Positions 52,034 to 60,066 of a stretch of 64,000 nt of DNA are shown piece after piece. A program made the position numbers and the translations under genes. Each line of letters begins with the position of its first letter. Positions within the stretch are counted from its first letter, which is position 1. The stretch is from the NCBI GenBank assembly GCA_934757845.1, contig CAKVLQ010000004.1:40794-104793 (forward strand). Reading direction: 5' to 3'. Under the pieces are notes generated by a model. It made no database searches and was not told where the DNA came from. It saw only the letters and a program-made list of their open reading frames with translations. Source of the DNA: an uncultured Clostridia bacterium. GTDB lineage: Bacteria; Bacillota; Clostridia; Christensenellales; UBA1242.

Positions 52034-53109
52034 TTAACGCAAAATATGAAAATGAAATTAAAAAGATATTAGAGAAAGCAAAAAAGAAACATAATGTTAT
52101 TAACGAAGAAGAAGACATTGTTTCAAAATTTATTAGTGATGACAGCAAAATAACAAGGCAAGAGATTGAAGAAATTATTAACGAAATAAAATCTCGTGGC
52201 GTTGAAGTTGTTAAAGACACAGTTAAAGATAATGACCTTGACCTTGCTAAACTTGAAAGTTTAACTGCAAATGTTGCAAGTGATGACCCTGTTAAAATTT
52301 ATCTTAAAGAAATAGGCAAAGTTCCACTTTTAACAAGTGAAGAAGAACTTGAAATTGCAAAGCGTATTCAAAATGGCGATGAAGAAGCAAAAAAGATTTT
52401 AAGTGAAAGCAATTTAAGGCTTGTTGTTGCTATTGCAAAAAAATATTTAAGCCGGAATGTTTTGTCATTTCTTGACCTAATTCAAGAAGGAAATTTGGGG
52501 CTTTTGAAAGCCGTTGAAAAATTTGACTATACTCGTGGATTTAGGTTTTCGACCTACGCAACTTGGTGGATAAGACAACATATTACTCGTGCAATAGCCG
52601 ACCAAGCAAGACTTGTTAGACTTCCTGTTCACATGGTTGAAACAATCAACAAACTTGTAAGAGCAACAAAAAAACTTACTGCAAGTTTGGGCAGAGAGCC
52701 AACTTTAAGTGAACTTTCAGAAGAAATGGGAATAAGCGAAGACAAAGTTGCTGAAATCAAAAAAATTTCTATGGAACCACTTTCACTTGAAGGTCCAATG
52801 GGTAATGATGATAGTGATAACAGCAAACTTGCTGATATTATTGAAGACGAAACATCTATTTCGCCTTATGAAGCAACCACCAGAATTTTGCTTAAAGAAA
52901 GATTGCTTTCAGTTATTGACACTTTAACTCCAAGAGAGCAAAAAGTTATTCGAATGCGTTATGGGCTTGATGATGGCTTTCCAAAAACTTTGGAACAAGT
53001 TGGTCTTGAATTTAATGTAACGCGTGAAAGAATTCGTCAAATTGAAGCAAAAGCACTACGAAAGTTAAGAAATCCAAGTCGAAGCAAACGACTTAAAGAT
53101 TTCTTTTAG
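52030..53109 (+). CDS. rpoD: Primary sigma factor
   Basis: 359 aa. Region 1.2 ([21 protein letters not shown]), region 2 with the -10 recognition helix ([21 protein letters not shown]), region 3 and region 4.2 ([21 protein letters not shown]). Region 1.1 is short. The start is TTG 52030, with GGAGG 8 nt before, overlapping the dnaG stop by 4 nt; no in-frame ATG lies close. The many TTGACA/TATAAT promoters in the window fit this factor. Confidence 0.97.
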   Translation: MINAKYENEIKKILEKAKKKHNVINEEEDIVSKFISDDSKITRQEIEEIINEIKSRGVEVVKDTVKDNDLDLAKLESLTANVASDDPVKIYLKEIGKVPLLTSEEELEIAKRIQNGDEEAKKILSESNLRLVVAIAKKYLSRNVLSFLDLIQEGNLGLLKAVEKFDYTRGFRFSTYATWWIRQHITRAIADQARLVRLPVHMVETINKLVRATKKLTASLGREPTLSELSEEMGISEDKVAEIKKISMEPLSLEGPMGNDDSDNSKLADIIEDETSISPYEATTRILLKERLLSVIDTLTPREQKVIRMRYGLDDGFPKTLEQVGLEFNVTRERIRQIEAKALRKLRNPSRSKRLKDFF

Positions 53110-53117
53110 GAGGAGTT

Positions 53118-53837
53118 ATGAGCACATTATTAAATTTGAGCACAAGGCTAGAAAATATTGTTACACTTTGCGACAATGTTTCAACAATCGCAGATATTGG
53201 TTGCGACCATGGTTATGTTAGTGCCGAACTTATTTTGTCTAATAAATGCGACCGAGTTGTTGCAACCGACATAAGTGAAAGAAGTTTGAACAAGGCTATT
53301 CGTTTTTGTGATTCTTTAAATATTAACAGTTATATTAGTTTCCGTGAAGGCGATGGCTTTAATGTTATATATAAAAGTGACAAAGTTAAACAAGCCGTTA
53401 TTGCTGGCATGGGCGGAATGGAAATTATAAAAATTTTGGAAAATAAAAAAATCAACTTAAAAAATTTTGTTCTTCAACCAATGCGTGATGTGGTTAAGTT
53501 ACGACAATATTTGATAGATAATCACTATAAAATTTTGTATGATTATTTGGTTTTTGAAGACGGAATATATTATAATATTATTAAAGTTACAAAAGGCTTT
53601 AACAACCTAAAACCAATGGAAATTTATTTTGGAAAAGATAATTTTGATTGGAACACCGAAGTTTTTAAAGAATATTTGAAATCTGAAAAGCAAAAACTTG
53701 AAGAACTTAACCAAAAATTGAATGGACTTACAAAAAATAACGAAGCACATTTGATTTACATAGAAGCAGGATTAACATATCTTGAAAAACTTGAAAATGG
53801 CGAAATTGATGTAAATAAAAGAAGGAAATATTTATAA
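53118..53837 (+). CDS. trmK: tRNA (adenine22-N1)-methyltransferase
   Basis: 239 aa. SAM motif IADIGCDHGYVSAEL near residue 25, VVATDISERSL near 55, IAGMGGMEIIKIL near 95 and LQPMRDVVKLRQYL near 120, the TrmK blocks. GGAGGAG precedes ATG. It follows rpoD in many Firmicutes, as here, and overlaps the next gene by 1 nt. Confidence 0.95.
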   Translation: MSTLLNLSTRLENIVTLCDNVSTIADIGCDHGYVSAELILSNKCDRVVATDISERSLNKAIRFCDSLNINSYISFREGDGFNVIYKSDKVKQAVIAGMGGMEIIKILENKKINLKNFVLQPMRDVVKLRQYLIDNHYKILYDYLVFEDGIYYNIIKVTKGFNNLKPMEIYFGKDNFDWNTEVFKEYLKSEKQKLEELNQKLNGLTKNNEAHLIYIEAGLTYLEKLENGEIDVNKRRKYL

Positions 53838-54535
53838 TGAAAGAATTATACAAATATCAAGAAAAAGACATTGAACTTAAAAAAATTGAAAAAAAAGTTT
53901 CTAACAGCGAATTTATGAAAAACATAAATTTGAGCAAAGCAACAGCAAAAAAATGTCAAACCCGAATGCTTGAAATAAATGTTGAAAGCAAAAAAGTTTG
54001 TGATGAAATTGATAAAATTAACAGCGTAAAACTAAAAGGTCTTGAAGTTGTTAAAAAATATTTAAGCACCGATATGCAAAGTTTGGACGAAAAAAGTGTT
54101 TTGGAACTTGTTAACAAAATTAAGCCAATAAACAAAAATTTGGAAGAACTTATTTTAAGACTAAATAACCTAAACAAAAGAATGGCAAGTTTAATTAACG
54201 AATTTAATGATTGCAAAAAACAAATTATTGCAAGCAAAAAAATTCATGATGAAAACAAAATAAAACTTGACGAACTTCAAAAGCAACTTGAACCTGAAAT
54301 TGAAAAAGCAAAACAAGAACTTTTGGCTCAAGAAAAAAAAGTTAATCCCGAACTTTTGCAAAAATATCGAAATGCAAAACGAGAAGGCGCTTTTCCTGTT
54401 TTGGTTAAACTTGCCGATGGCAAAAATTGTGGCTATTGCAGGGTTGAACAACCAATTCATAAAATTGAAAAAATGAAAGTTACAGGATACACTGAATGCG
54501 AACAATGCCACAGAATTAATTTGTATGAAGATTAA
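53837..54535 (+). CDS. Coiled-coil protein with C4-type zinc ribbon
   Basis: 232 aa. Long coiled coil (residues ~5-165) and a C-terminal zinc ribbon, CGYCRVEQP near 202 and CEQCHRI near 225. This is the zf-RING_7/DUF164-type family; members in Firmicutes bind nucleic acid or act in cell cycle and envelope processes. The start overlaps trmK (TAATG). Confidence 0.85.
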   Translation: MKELYKYQEKDIELKKIEKKVSNSEFMKNINLSKATAKKCQTRMLEINVESKKVCDEIDKINSVKLKGLEVVKKYLSTDMQSLDEKSVLELVNKIKPINKNLEELILRLNNLNKRMASLINEFNDCKKQIIASKKIHDENKIKLDELQKQLEPEIEKAKQELLAQEKKVNPELLQKYRNAKREGAFPVLVKLADGKNCGYCRVEQPIHKIEKMKVTGYTECEQCHRINLYED

Positions 54536-54687
54536 TTAATTTTTCATTTTTAATTTTACTTAATTAAAAAATATATATAAAAAAACAAATTTTTTAGATT
54601 AAATGTTTTACAAAACAAATAATAATTGTTTTCAAAAAAAATAAAATAATAAATATAAATTAAAACCAATTCTCATAAAATATTTTG

Positions 54688-55770
54688 ATGAAATATTTAA
54701 GTTTTGGTTTTATTTTTTTAATATTGGGTTCTATTATTGGCGCAGGGTTTGCGTCTGGAAAAGAAATTGAAGTGTTTTTTTCAAGCGGGGGAGTTTTAAG
54801 TTTTTTTGTTATTTTTGTTTCAACTATTTTTTTGTTTTTTGTGTTAAAAAATTTGATATATTTTTCTAAAAACATAAATTCAATTAACATTAGAGATATA
54901 AATAAAACATTATTCAAAAAATCGTCCATTTTTTTTGATGTTTTTTTGGTTTTGGGACTTTTTGTTTTTTTGGTTGCAATGATTGCTGGGTTAAACAGTG
55001 TTGGCGATATAATTTTTTCAAGCATTAATTTCCCAGTGCTTACGATAGTCAGTTTGTTTTTTGTTATGTTTATCACACTTTTAGGTATTGATGCAATAAA
55101 AAAAGTTAATCTAATTTTGATGCCAATCGTTGTGATTATGATTTTTATTGTTTCAATTTTTGCAATTTCTTCATGCAAAATTAATTTGCAAGAAAGCAGT
55201 GTTTTTGGCATAAAAAGCATATTTTCAGTTATTAAATATTTGTTTTTAGGAATTAGTTATATTTCTTATAACATTGTGTTTTCAAGCAGTTTGATTTTTG
55301 AAAAAGGCAAAGATTTTTCAAAAAAACAAGCAATAATTAATTCATTAATATTAACATTAATTTTGATTTTAATTATAAGTTTTGTAAATTTGGCAATGCT
55401 TGGATCTAATTTAAGTTCCGATTTGCCACTTTTGGTGCTAGCATTTTCAACAAACAAAGTGCTTGGATATTTGTTTGCAATATGTTTGTGGTTTTCAATT
55501 TTAACAAGTTTGATTTCAAATTTATATGTTTTAACAAATAGTTTCAAATTTAATAAACTTTTGATGTCGGCAATAATTTTAACCATTGCTTTTTCATTAA
55601 GTTTTTTGGGGTTTAGCAGTATTATAAATTTTGTTTATCCTGTTCAAGGCGTTATTTGTTTAATTTTTATAATAAGAGTTTTTGGCTATAACAAAAGTAA
55701 AAAAATCAAAAAATGCAAATCTGAAAAATCAATTCCCAAAATTGTGGGTTTTTATGTTAACAAAAATTAA
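54688..55770 (+). CDS. YkvI-family membrane protein
   Basis: About 360 aa with ten or so transmembrane helices and the opening GSIIGAGFASGKEIEVFF, typical of the YkvI family (APC-like transporter fold). A TAAAAT box lies 6 nt upstream of ATG 54688, without a ribosome site; an in-frame TTG at 54685 is less likely. Substrate unknown. Members are widespread in spore-forming Firmicutes. Confidence 0.85.
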   Translation: MKYLSFGFIFLILGSIIGAGFASGKEIEVFFSSGGVLSFFVIFVSTIFLFFVLKNLIYFSKNINSINIRDINKTLFKKSSIFFDVFLVLGLFVFLVAMIAGLNSVGDIIFSSINFPVLTIVSLFFVMFITLLGIDAIKKVNLILMPIVVIMIFIVSIFAISSCKINLQESSVFGIKSIFSVIKYLFLGISYISYNIVFSSSLIFEKGKDFSKKQAIINSLILTLILILIISFVNLAMLGSNLSSDLPLLVLAFSTNKVLGYLFAICLWFSILTSLISNLYVLTNSFKFNKLLMSAIILTIAFSLSFLGFSSIINFVYPVQGVICLIFIIRVFGYNKSKKIKKCKSEKSIPKIVGFYVNKN

Positions 55771-55946
55771 AAATTTTGTTTTTTAATTTTCAATAAAATC
55801 AAAAAAAATATTCAAATTCTACTTCCAGTAGAGTTTGTTTTTTTTGAATAGAGAAGCAAAAATTTATAGTAGATAAAATTTGATAAAAATGGGTGTTAAT
55901 TTTTTGAGTTTACTTATAAAATAAAAACAAAAAAGGAGAAAATATT

Positions 55947-56531
55947 ATGAAAACTTTTGCAAAAATAATAAGAATATTAACAGTTTCGCCAATAATGGCA
56001 TTAATGCTATGCTTGGTGTTATATTTTGATAAAAACATAAATTTTGCAAGTTTGAGTATGTTTTTTGTTTGCATTGCTTGCTTGTGTGTTTTGCCAGTTG
56101 TTGCTTATCCTGTTGAAAAATGCACCCACATTTTTGCAAAAATCAGTGGACAAAATTCTCAAAGGCAATGTGAACGAAAACTTGCAATTTGCTTTTCAAT
56201 TTTGGGCTATATTATTTTAACAATAGTTTGTTTTGCGACAAATCAGTCTTCAGTATTAAAACAAATGAGTTTAACCTATTTGTTTTCGGGGATATTGATT
56301 TTTGTTTTTTCTGTTATAATAAAAATTAATGCAAGTGGTCATGTTTGTGGCGTTGTTGGACCTATCGTATTTTTAACTCACTTTGTAAGTTTATATTTTT
56401 TGTTTTTATTGTTGCTTTTAGTTCCTGTTTGTTGGGGCTCACTAAAACTTGCAAGGCATTCAAAACTTGAACTTTTGTGTGGGGGAATTATCCCAGTTGT
56501 TAGTTTTTTGATTGCTATAACTTTAATTTAA
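55947..56531 (+). CDS. Membrane protein, PAP2-like
   Basis: 194 aa with five or six transmembrane helices. The segment KINASGHVCGVVGPIVFLTH near residue 127 resembles the SGH motif of PAP2-type phosphatases; the other PAP2 motifs are not clear. AAGGAG upstream. Single gene. A lipid or isoprenoid phosphate role would be inference. Confidence 0.5.
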   Translation: MKTFAKIIRILTVSPIMALMLCLVLYFDKNINFASLSMFFVCIACLCVLPVVAYPVEKCTHIFAKISGQNSQRQCERKLAICFSILGYIILTIVCFATNQSSVLKQMSLTYLFSGILIFVFSVIIKINASGHVCGVVGPIVFLTHFVSLYFLFLLLLLVPVCWGSLKLARHSKLELLCGGIIPVVSFLIAITLI

Positions 56532-56776
56532 TAATGATTAAAAAAACTAAAAAATAATTTGAAAATATTATTTTTAAAAACTTTATACTTTTGTTTTATT
56601 CATTTTATGCAAAATCAAGTTTACACAAAGCAGAAATTGTTAATAGTTTTAAATTTAAAGATTATTAAACTATAAATGCTTTACAACAATATAATATTTA
56701 TATTAAATTTAAATCAAAATTTTAAATTTTTGTTTTAACCTTTTGCTTTTTGCTCATAATTTTTGTGGGAGAAATT

Positions 56777-57580
56777 ATGGCATATTCTTATAAAGGGGCA
56801 ATCACTTTTGGGCTTGTGTATATTCCGGTTACATTAAGTTTGAGCATAAAAGAAAATAATGTTAGTTTTAACCTTTTAGACAAAAAAACAATGAGCCGAA
56901 TTAAATATAAAAAAACTTGTGTTGATTGCGACAATAAAGAAGTTAAAAATGAAAATATTGTGAAGGGTTATCAATATGAAAAAGATAAATTTGTACTTTT
57001 TAGCGATGATGATTTTGAAAAGTTAAAATCGCAAAAAGACAAAAATATAACAATACAAAATTTTGTTAAGTTAAGCGAAGTTGACCCAATATTTTTTGAT
57101 AAATCTTATTATGTTAACCCAACAGGCAGTGAGCGGGCTTTTTTGGTGCTTTTGAAAGCAATGGAAAAGAAAAACATGGCAGGACTTGCAAAAACTGTTT
57201 TGGGAACAAAAGAAACTTTAATTTTAATTAGAGCGTCAAAAGGGAATTTGATTGCTTCAACTTTGTTTTTTTATGAAGAATTGCAACAAGCACCCACAAT
57301 AAAAGAAGTTCAAATTCAAAAAAAAGAACTTGACCTTGCGGTAACTTTGATTGAACAAATGACCGAAAAATTTAAGCCCGAAAAATATAAAGATGACTAT
57401 AACAAAAAAATTCAAGATGCAATAAAAAAGAAAATTGCAGGCAAAAAAATCATTTCGGCAAAAAAGCAAGATGTTCCTAAAAACATAATTAACATTATGG
57501 ACGCCTTAAAAAAGAGTTTGAAGACCACAAAGAAACAACCAGCAAAAACTCAAAAAACGGCAAAAAGGGCAAAGCAATGA
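56777..57580 (+). CDS. ku: Ku homodimer protein for NHEJ
   Basis: About 267 aa. YKGAITFGLVYIPVTLSLSIKENN and the Ku core (KKTCVDCDN, YEKDKFVLFSDDDFEKLK, VDPIFFDKSYYV), followed by a Lys-rich C-terminal tail that is typical of bacterial Ku. It binds DNA ends and recruits LigD. Start ATG 56777 with GGGAG upstream. Its last codons overlap the ligD start. Confidence 0.96.
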   Translation: MAYSYKGAITFGLVYIPVTLSLSIKENNVSFNLLDKKTMSRIKYKKTCVDCDNKEVKNENIVKGYQYEKDKFVLFSDDDFEKLKSQKDKNITIQNFVKLSEVDPIFFDKSYYVNPTGSERAFLVLLKAMEKKNMAGLAKTVLGTKETLILIRASKGNLIASTLFFYEELQQAPTIKEVQIQKKELDLAVTLIEQMTEKFKPEKYKDDYNKKIQDAIKKKIAGKKIISAKKQDVPKNIINIMDALKKSLKTTKKQPAKTQKTAKRAKQ

Positions 57581-59193
57581 AACTAACAAATTACAACAAA
57601 AAAAGAGATTTTTCAAAAACCACCGAGCCCGTTGGAAAAACAAACACATCGCAAAAAAAAGTTAAGAAAAGTTTAAAAAAACAAAATGTAAGCAATTTGC
57701 AAGATAAAATTAAGACCACAAAAAAAGTGAGCAAAACAAAAATAACAAAAAAATATATATATGTTTTGCAATATCACAGAGCATCACACAATCACTTTGA
57801 TTTTAGGCTTGAACATAATGGAGTTTTGTTAAGTTTTGCCGTTCCAAAAGGGCTTCCAGAAATTGGCGAAAAAAAGTTGGCGGTTAAAGTTGAAGACCAC
57901 CCACTTGAATATGCAAAATTTGAAGGCACAATTCCAAAAGGCGAGTATGGTGCTGGCACTGTTGAAATTTATGACAAAGGTTTTTATATTCCACTTAACA
58001 ATTTTAATGTTGGATTAAAGCAAGGTAAACTTAAATTTTGTTTGATGGGAAATGTTTTTGTTGGAAATTTTGCATTGATAAAAATGAATGACGATAATTG
58101 GCTTATGATTAATGAAAAATCAAATGATGAAGAAACAAACATTTCAGCAAAAAAAGATAAAATTAACCATGAAATGCTCAAAAAAGATAAAAAAACAAGC
58201 AAAAATAATGCAAAAAATGCAAAAAAAAATGGTAAAAATGAAGCAAAAACAAGCAACAAAAACATAAAAAATCCGTTTAAATCAGTTGATGTAAAACTAT
58301 GCTTATTAACAAAAAATATTCCAAAAAGCAAAGATTATATTTTTGAAATTAAATATGACGGATATCGAATTGTTGCGTTTTGTGAAAATGAAAAAGTTGT
58401 TTTGAAATCACGAAACAATCAAAACTATTCGCAAAAATTTGAAAGCATAACAAATGCCTTAAAAACTCTAAACAAAACAATGGTTCTTGATGGCGAAGTT
58501 GTGGTTTTTGACAAAAACGGAAGAAGTGATTTTGGGCTATTACAAAATTCAATAAAACAGCATAATTCGGATTTTTGCTATGTTGTTTTTGATATTTTGG
58601 CTCTTGACGGCAAAAGCCTTACTAATCTTGAACTTAAAAATCGAAAAATGATTTTGGAAAATAATTTAAAAAACCACAAAAATATAATGCTTTCTGATTA
58701 TGTTTTGGGAAATGGAAAACAAGTTTTTAATTTTACAAAAAAGAATAATCTTGAAGGGATTGTGGCAAAAAATTTAAATTCAGTTTATAACTTTAAGCGT
58801 GATAAAGATTGGCTTAAAATTAAGTGCTATTTAAGGCAAGAATTTGTTATCATTGGATATTCAACCACAGAAAAAAATCAAAAATTAAGTGCAATTTTTG
58901 TTGGCTATTATGATAATGAAAAATTGGTTTTTGCAGGAAAGGTGGGAACTGGATTTTCAGACATAACAAGAGATGAACTTAATAAGAAATTTGTTAAGTT
59001 AAAAACAAAAAATTTGGACATTGTTAACAAACAAGTAATTGACAAAAATATTGTTTTTGTTAAGCCAAAACTTGTGTGCGAAGTGCAGTTTGCAAGCATC
59101 ACTTCAAACAATGTTTTAAGGCAGGCTAGTTTTGTGGGGTTAAGACTTGATAAAAAGGCAAAAGATGTTGTTTTGGAAGCAAAAAATAAGTGA
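57577..59193 (+). CDS. ligD: LigD: 3'-phosphoesterase plus ATP-dependent DNA ligase
   Basis: 538 aa. Basic N-terminal ~55 residues; the PE domain (LQYHRASHNHFDFRLEHNGV, PKGEYGAGTVEIYDKG) to ~190; a low-complexity Lys/Asn linker (~195-235); then the ligase with nucleophile Lys in EIKYDGYR (~258) and DGEVVVFD near 307. The polymerase domain usually joined in LigD is missing here and is encoded by the next gene. Overlaps ku by 4 nt. Confidence 0.95.
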   Translation: MKLTNYNKKRDFSKTTEPVGKTNTSQKKVKKSLKKQNVSNLQDKIKTTKKVSKTKITKKYIYVLQYHRASHNHFDFRLEHNGVLLSFAVPKGLPEIGEKKLAVKVEDHPLEYAKFEGTIPKGEYGAGTVEIYDKGFYIPLNNFNVGLKQGKLKFCLMGNVFVGNFALIKMNDDNWLMINEKSNDEETNISAKKDKINHEMLKKDKKTSKNNAKNAKKNGKNEAKTSNKNIKNPFKSVDVKLCLLTKNIPKSKDYIFEIKYDGYRIVAFCENEKVVLKSRNNQNYSQKFESITNALKTLNKTMVLDGEVVVFDKNGRSDFGLLQNSIKQHNSDFCYVVFDILALDGKSLTNLELKNRKMILENNLKNHKNIMLSDYVLGNGKQVFNFTKKNNLEGIVAKNLNSVYNFKRDKDWLKIKCYLRQEFVIIGYSTTEKNQKLSAIFVGYYDNEKLVFAGKVGTGFSDITRDELNKKFVKLKTKNLDIVNKQVIDKNIVFVKPKLVCEVQFASITSNNVLRQASFVGLRLDKKAKDVVLEAKNK

Positions 59194-59230
59194 AAATTAA
59201 TTTAAAATAAATTAATAAAATAGGAACTTT

Positions 59231-60025
59231 ATGGAAACAAACAAAGTTTGTGGCGTTGAAATTAGTCACGCAAAAAAGGTTTTGATTGATAAACCTAAAA
59301 TTACAAAACTTGATATTGCAAAATATTATGATATTTGTGCAAGCAAAATGTTAAAATTTTTAAAAAATAGACCAATAAGCGTTATAAGATGCCACAAAAG
59401 TGGCGAAAAGTTTTATAAAAAACACGCTCAAATTAGTGATGATGTTGAAAGGTTTTATTTGGGGAAGAAATGCCCAAAAAATGAATATTTTTATATAACA
59501 AACAAAAAGCAACTGATAAAGCAAATTCAACTTGGAACTGTTGAATTTCATGCTTGGAACTGCGTTGTTACAGATTTAGTTCACCCAGATTTTATGATTT
59601 TTGACCTTGACCCTGATGAAAATGTAACTTTTAAAACTTTGACTTATGCCACAAAACTTGTTAAAAAAATGCTTAATAAACTTGGTTTTTTGTGCTTTTT
59701 GAAAACAAGTGGCGGAAAAGGTTATCATATTTATGCAAAGATTAGCAATTTAACATATTATGAAGTTAACAAAATTTCAAAGCAAATTGCACAAATTTTG
59801 GAACAAAATTATCCAGATATTTTTGTTAGCAATGTTAGTAAACTTAAGCGTAAAAACAAAATTTTTATTGATTATTTAAGAAACAAGCGTGGAGCAACCT
59901 GTGCAAGTTTTTATTGTTTAAGATTAAGAGAAAATGCACCAGTTAGCATGAAAATTGCATGGAATAAACTTGACCAAATAAAACCAAATCAAATAACCAT
60001 TAAAAACTTTGAAAAATATTTGTAA
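59231..60025 (+). CDS. LigD-type polymerase (primase-polymerase) domain protein
   Basis: 264 aa. PrimPol/LigD-Pol fold: VISHAKKVLIDKPKITKLDIAKYY-type start (given here in part), HAWN, the metal motif FDLDPDE near residue 122, and SGGKGYHIY near 158. It adds ribonucleotides or deoxyribonucleotides at breaks. It follows ligD by 37 nt and completes a split Ku-LigD set. Confidence 0.93.
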   Translation: METNKVCGVEISHAKKVLIDKPKITKLDIAKYYDICASKMLKFLKNRPISVIRCHKSGEKFYKKHAQISDDVERFYLGKKCPKNEYFYITNKKQLIKQIQLGTVEFHAWNCVVTDLVHPDFMIFDLDPDENVTFKTLTYATKLVKKMLNKLGFLCFLKTSGGKGYHIYAKISNLTYYEVNKISKQIAQILEQNYPDIFVSNVSKLKRKNKIFIDYLRNKRGATCASFYCLRLRENAPVSMKIAWNKLDQIKPNQITIKNFEKYL

Positions 60026-60032
60026 ATAATCT

Positions 60033-60060
60033 TTGATTTGCTTTAATTCTATGTTATAAT
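60033..60060 (+). promoter_or_regulatory. Promoter of the transglutaminase gene, predicted leaderless
   Basis: TTGATT (60033-60038), a 16-nt spacer and TATAAT (60055-60060); the GTG start is 6 nt downstream with no ribosome site. Confidence 0.55.
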
Positions 60061-60066
60061 TATTTT

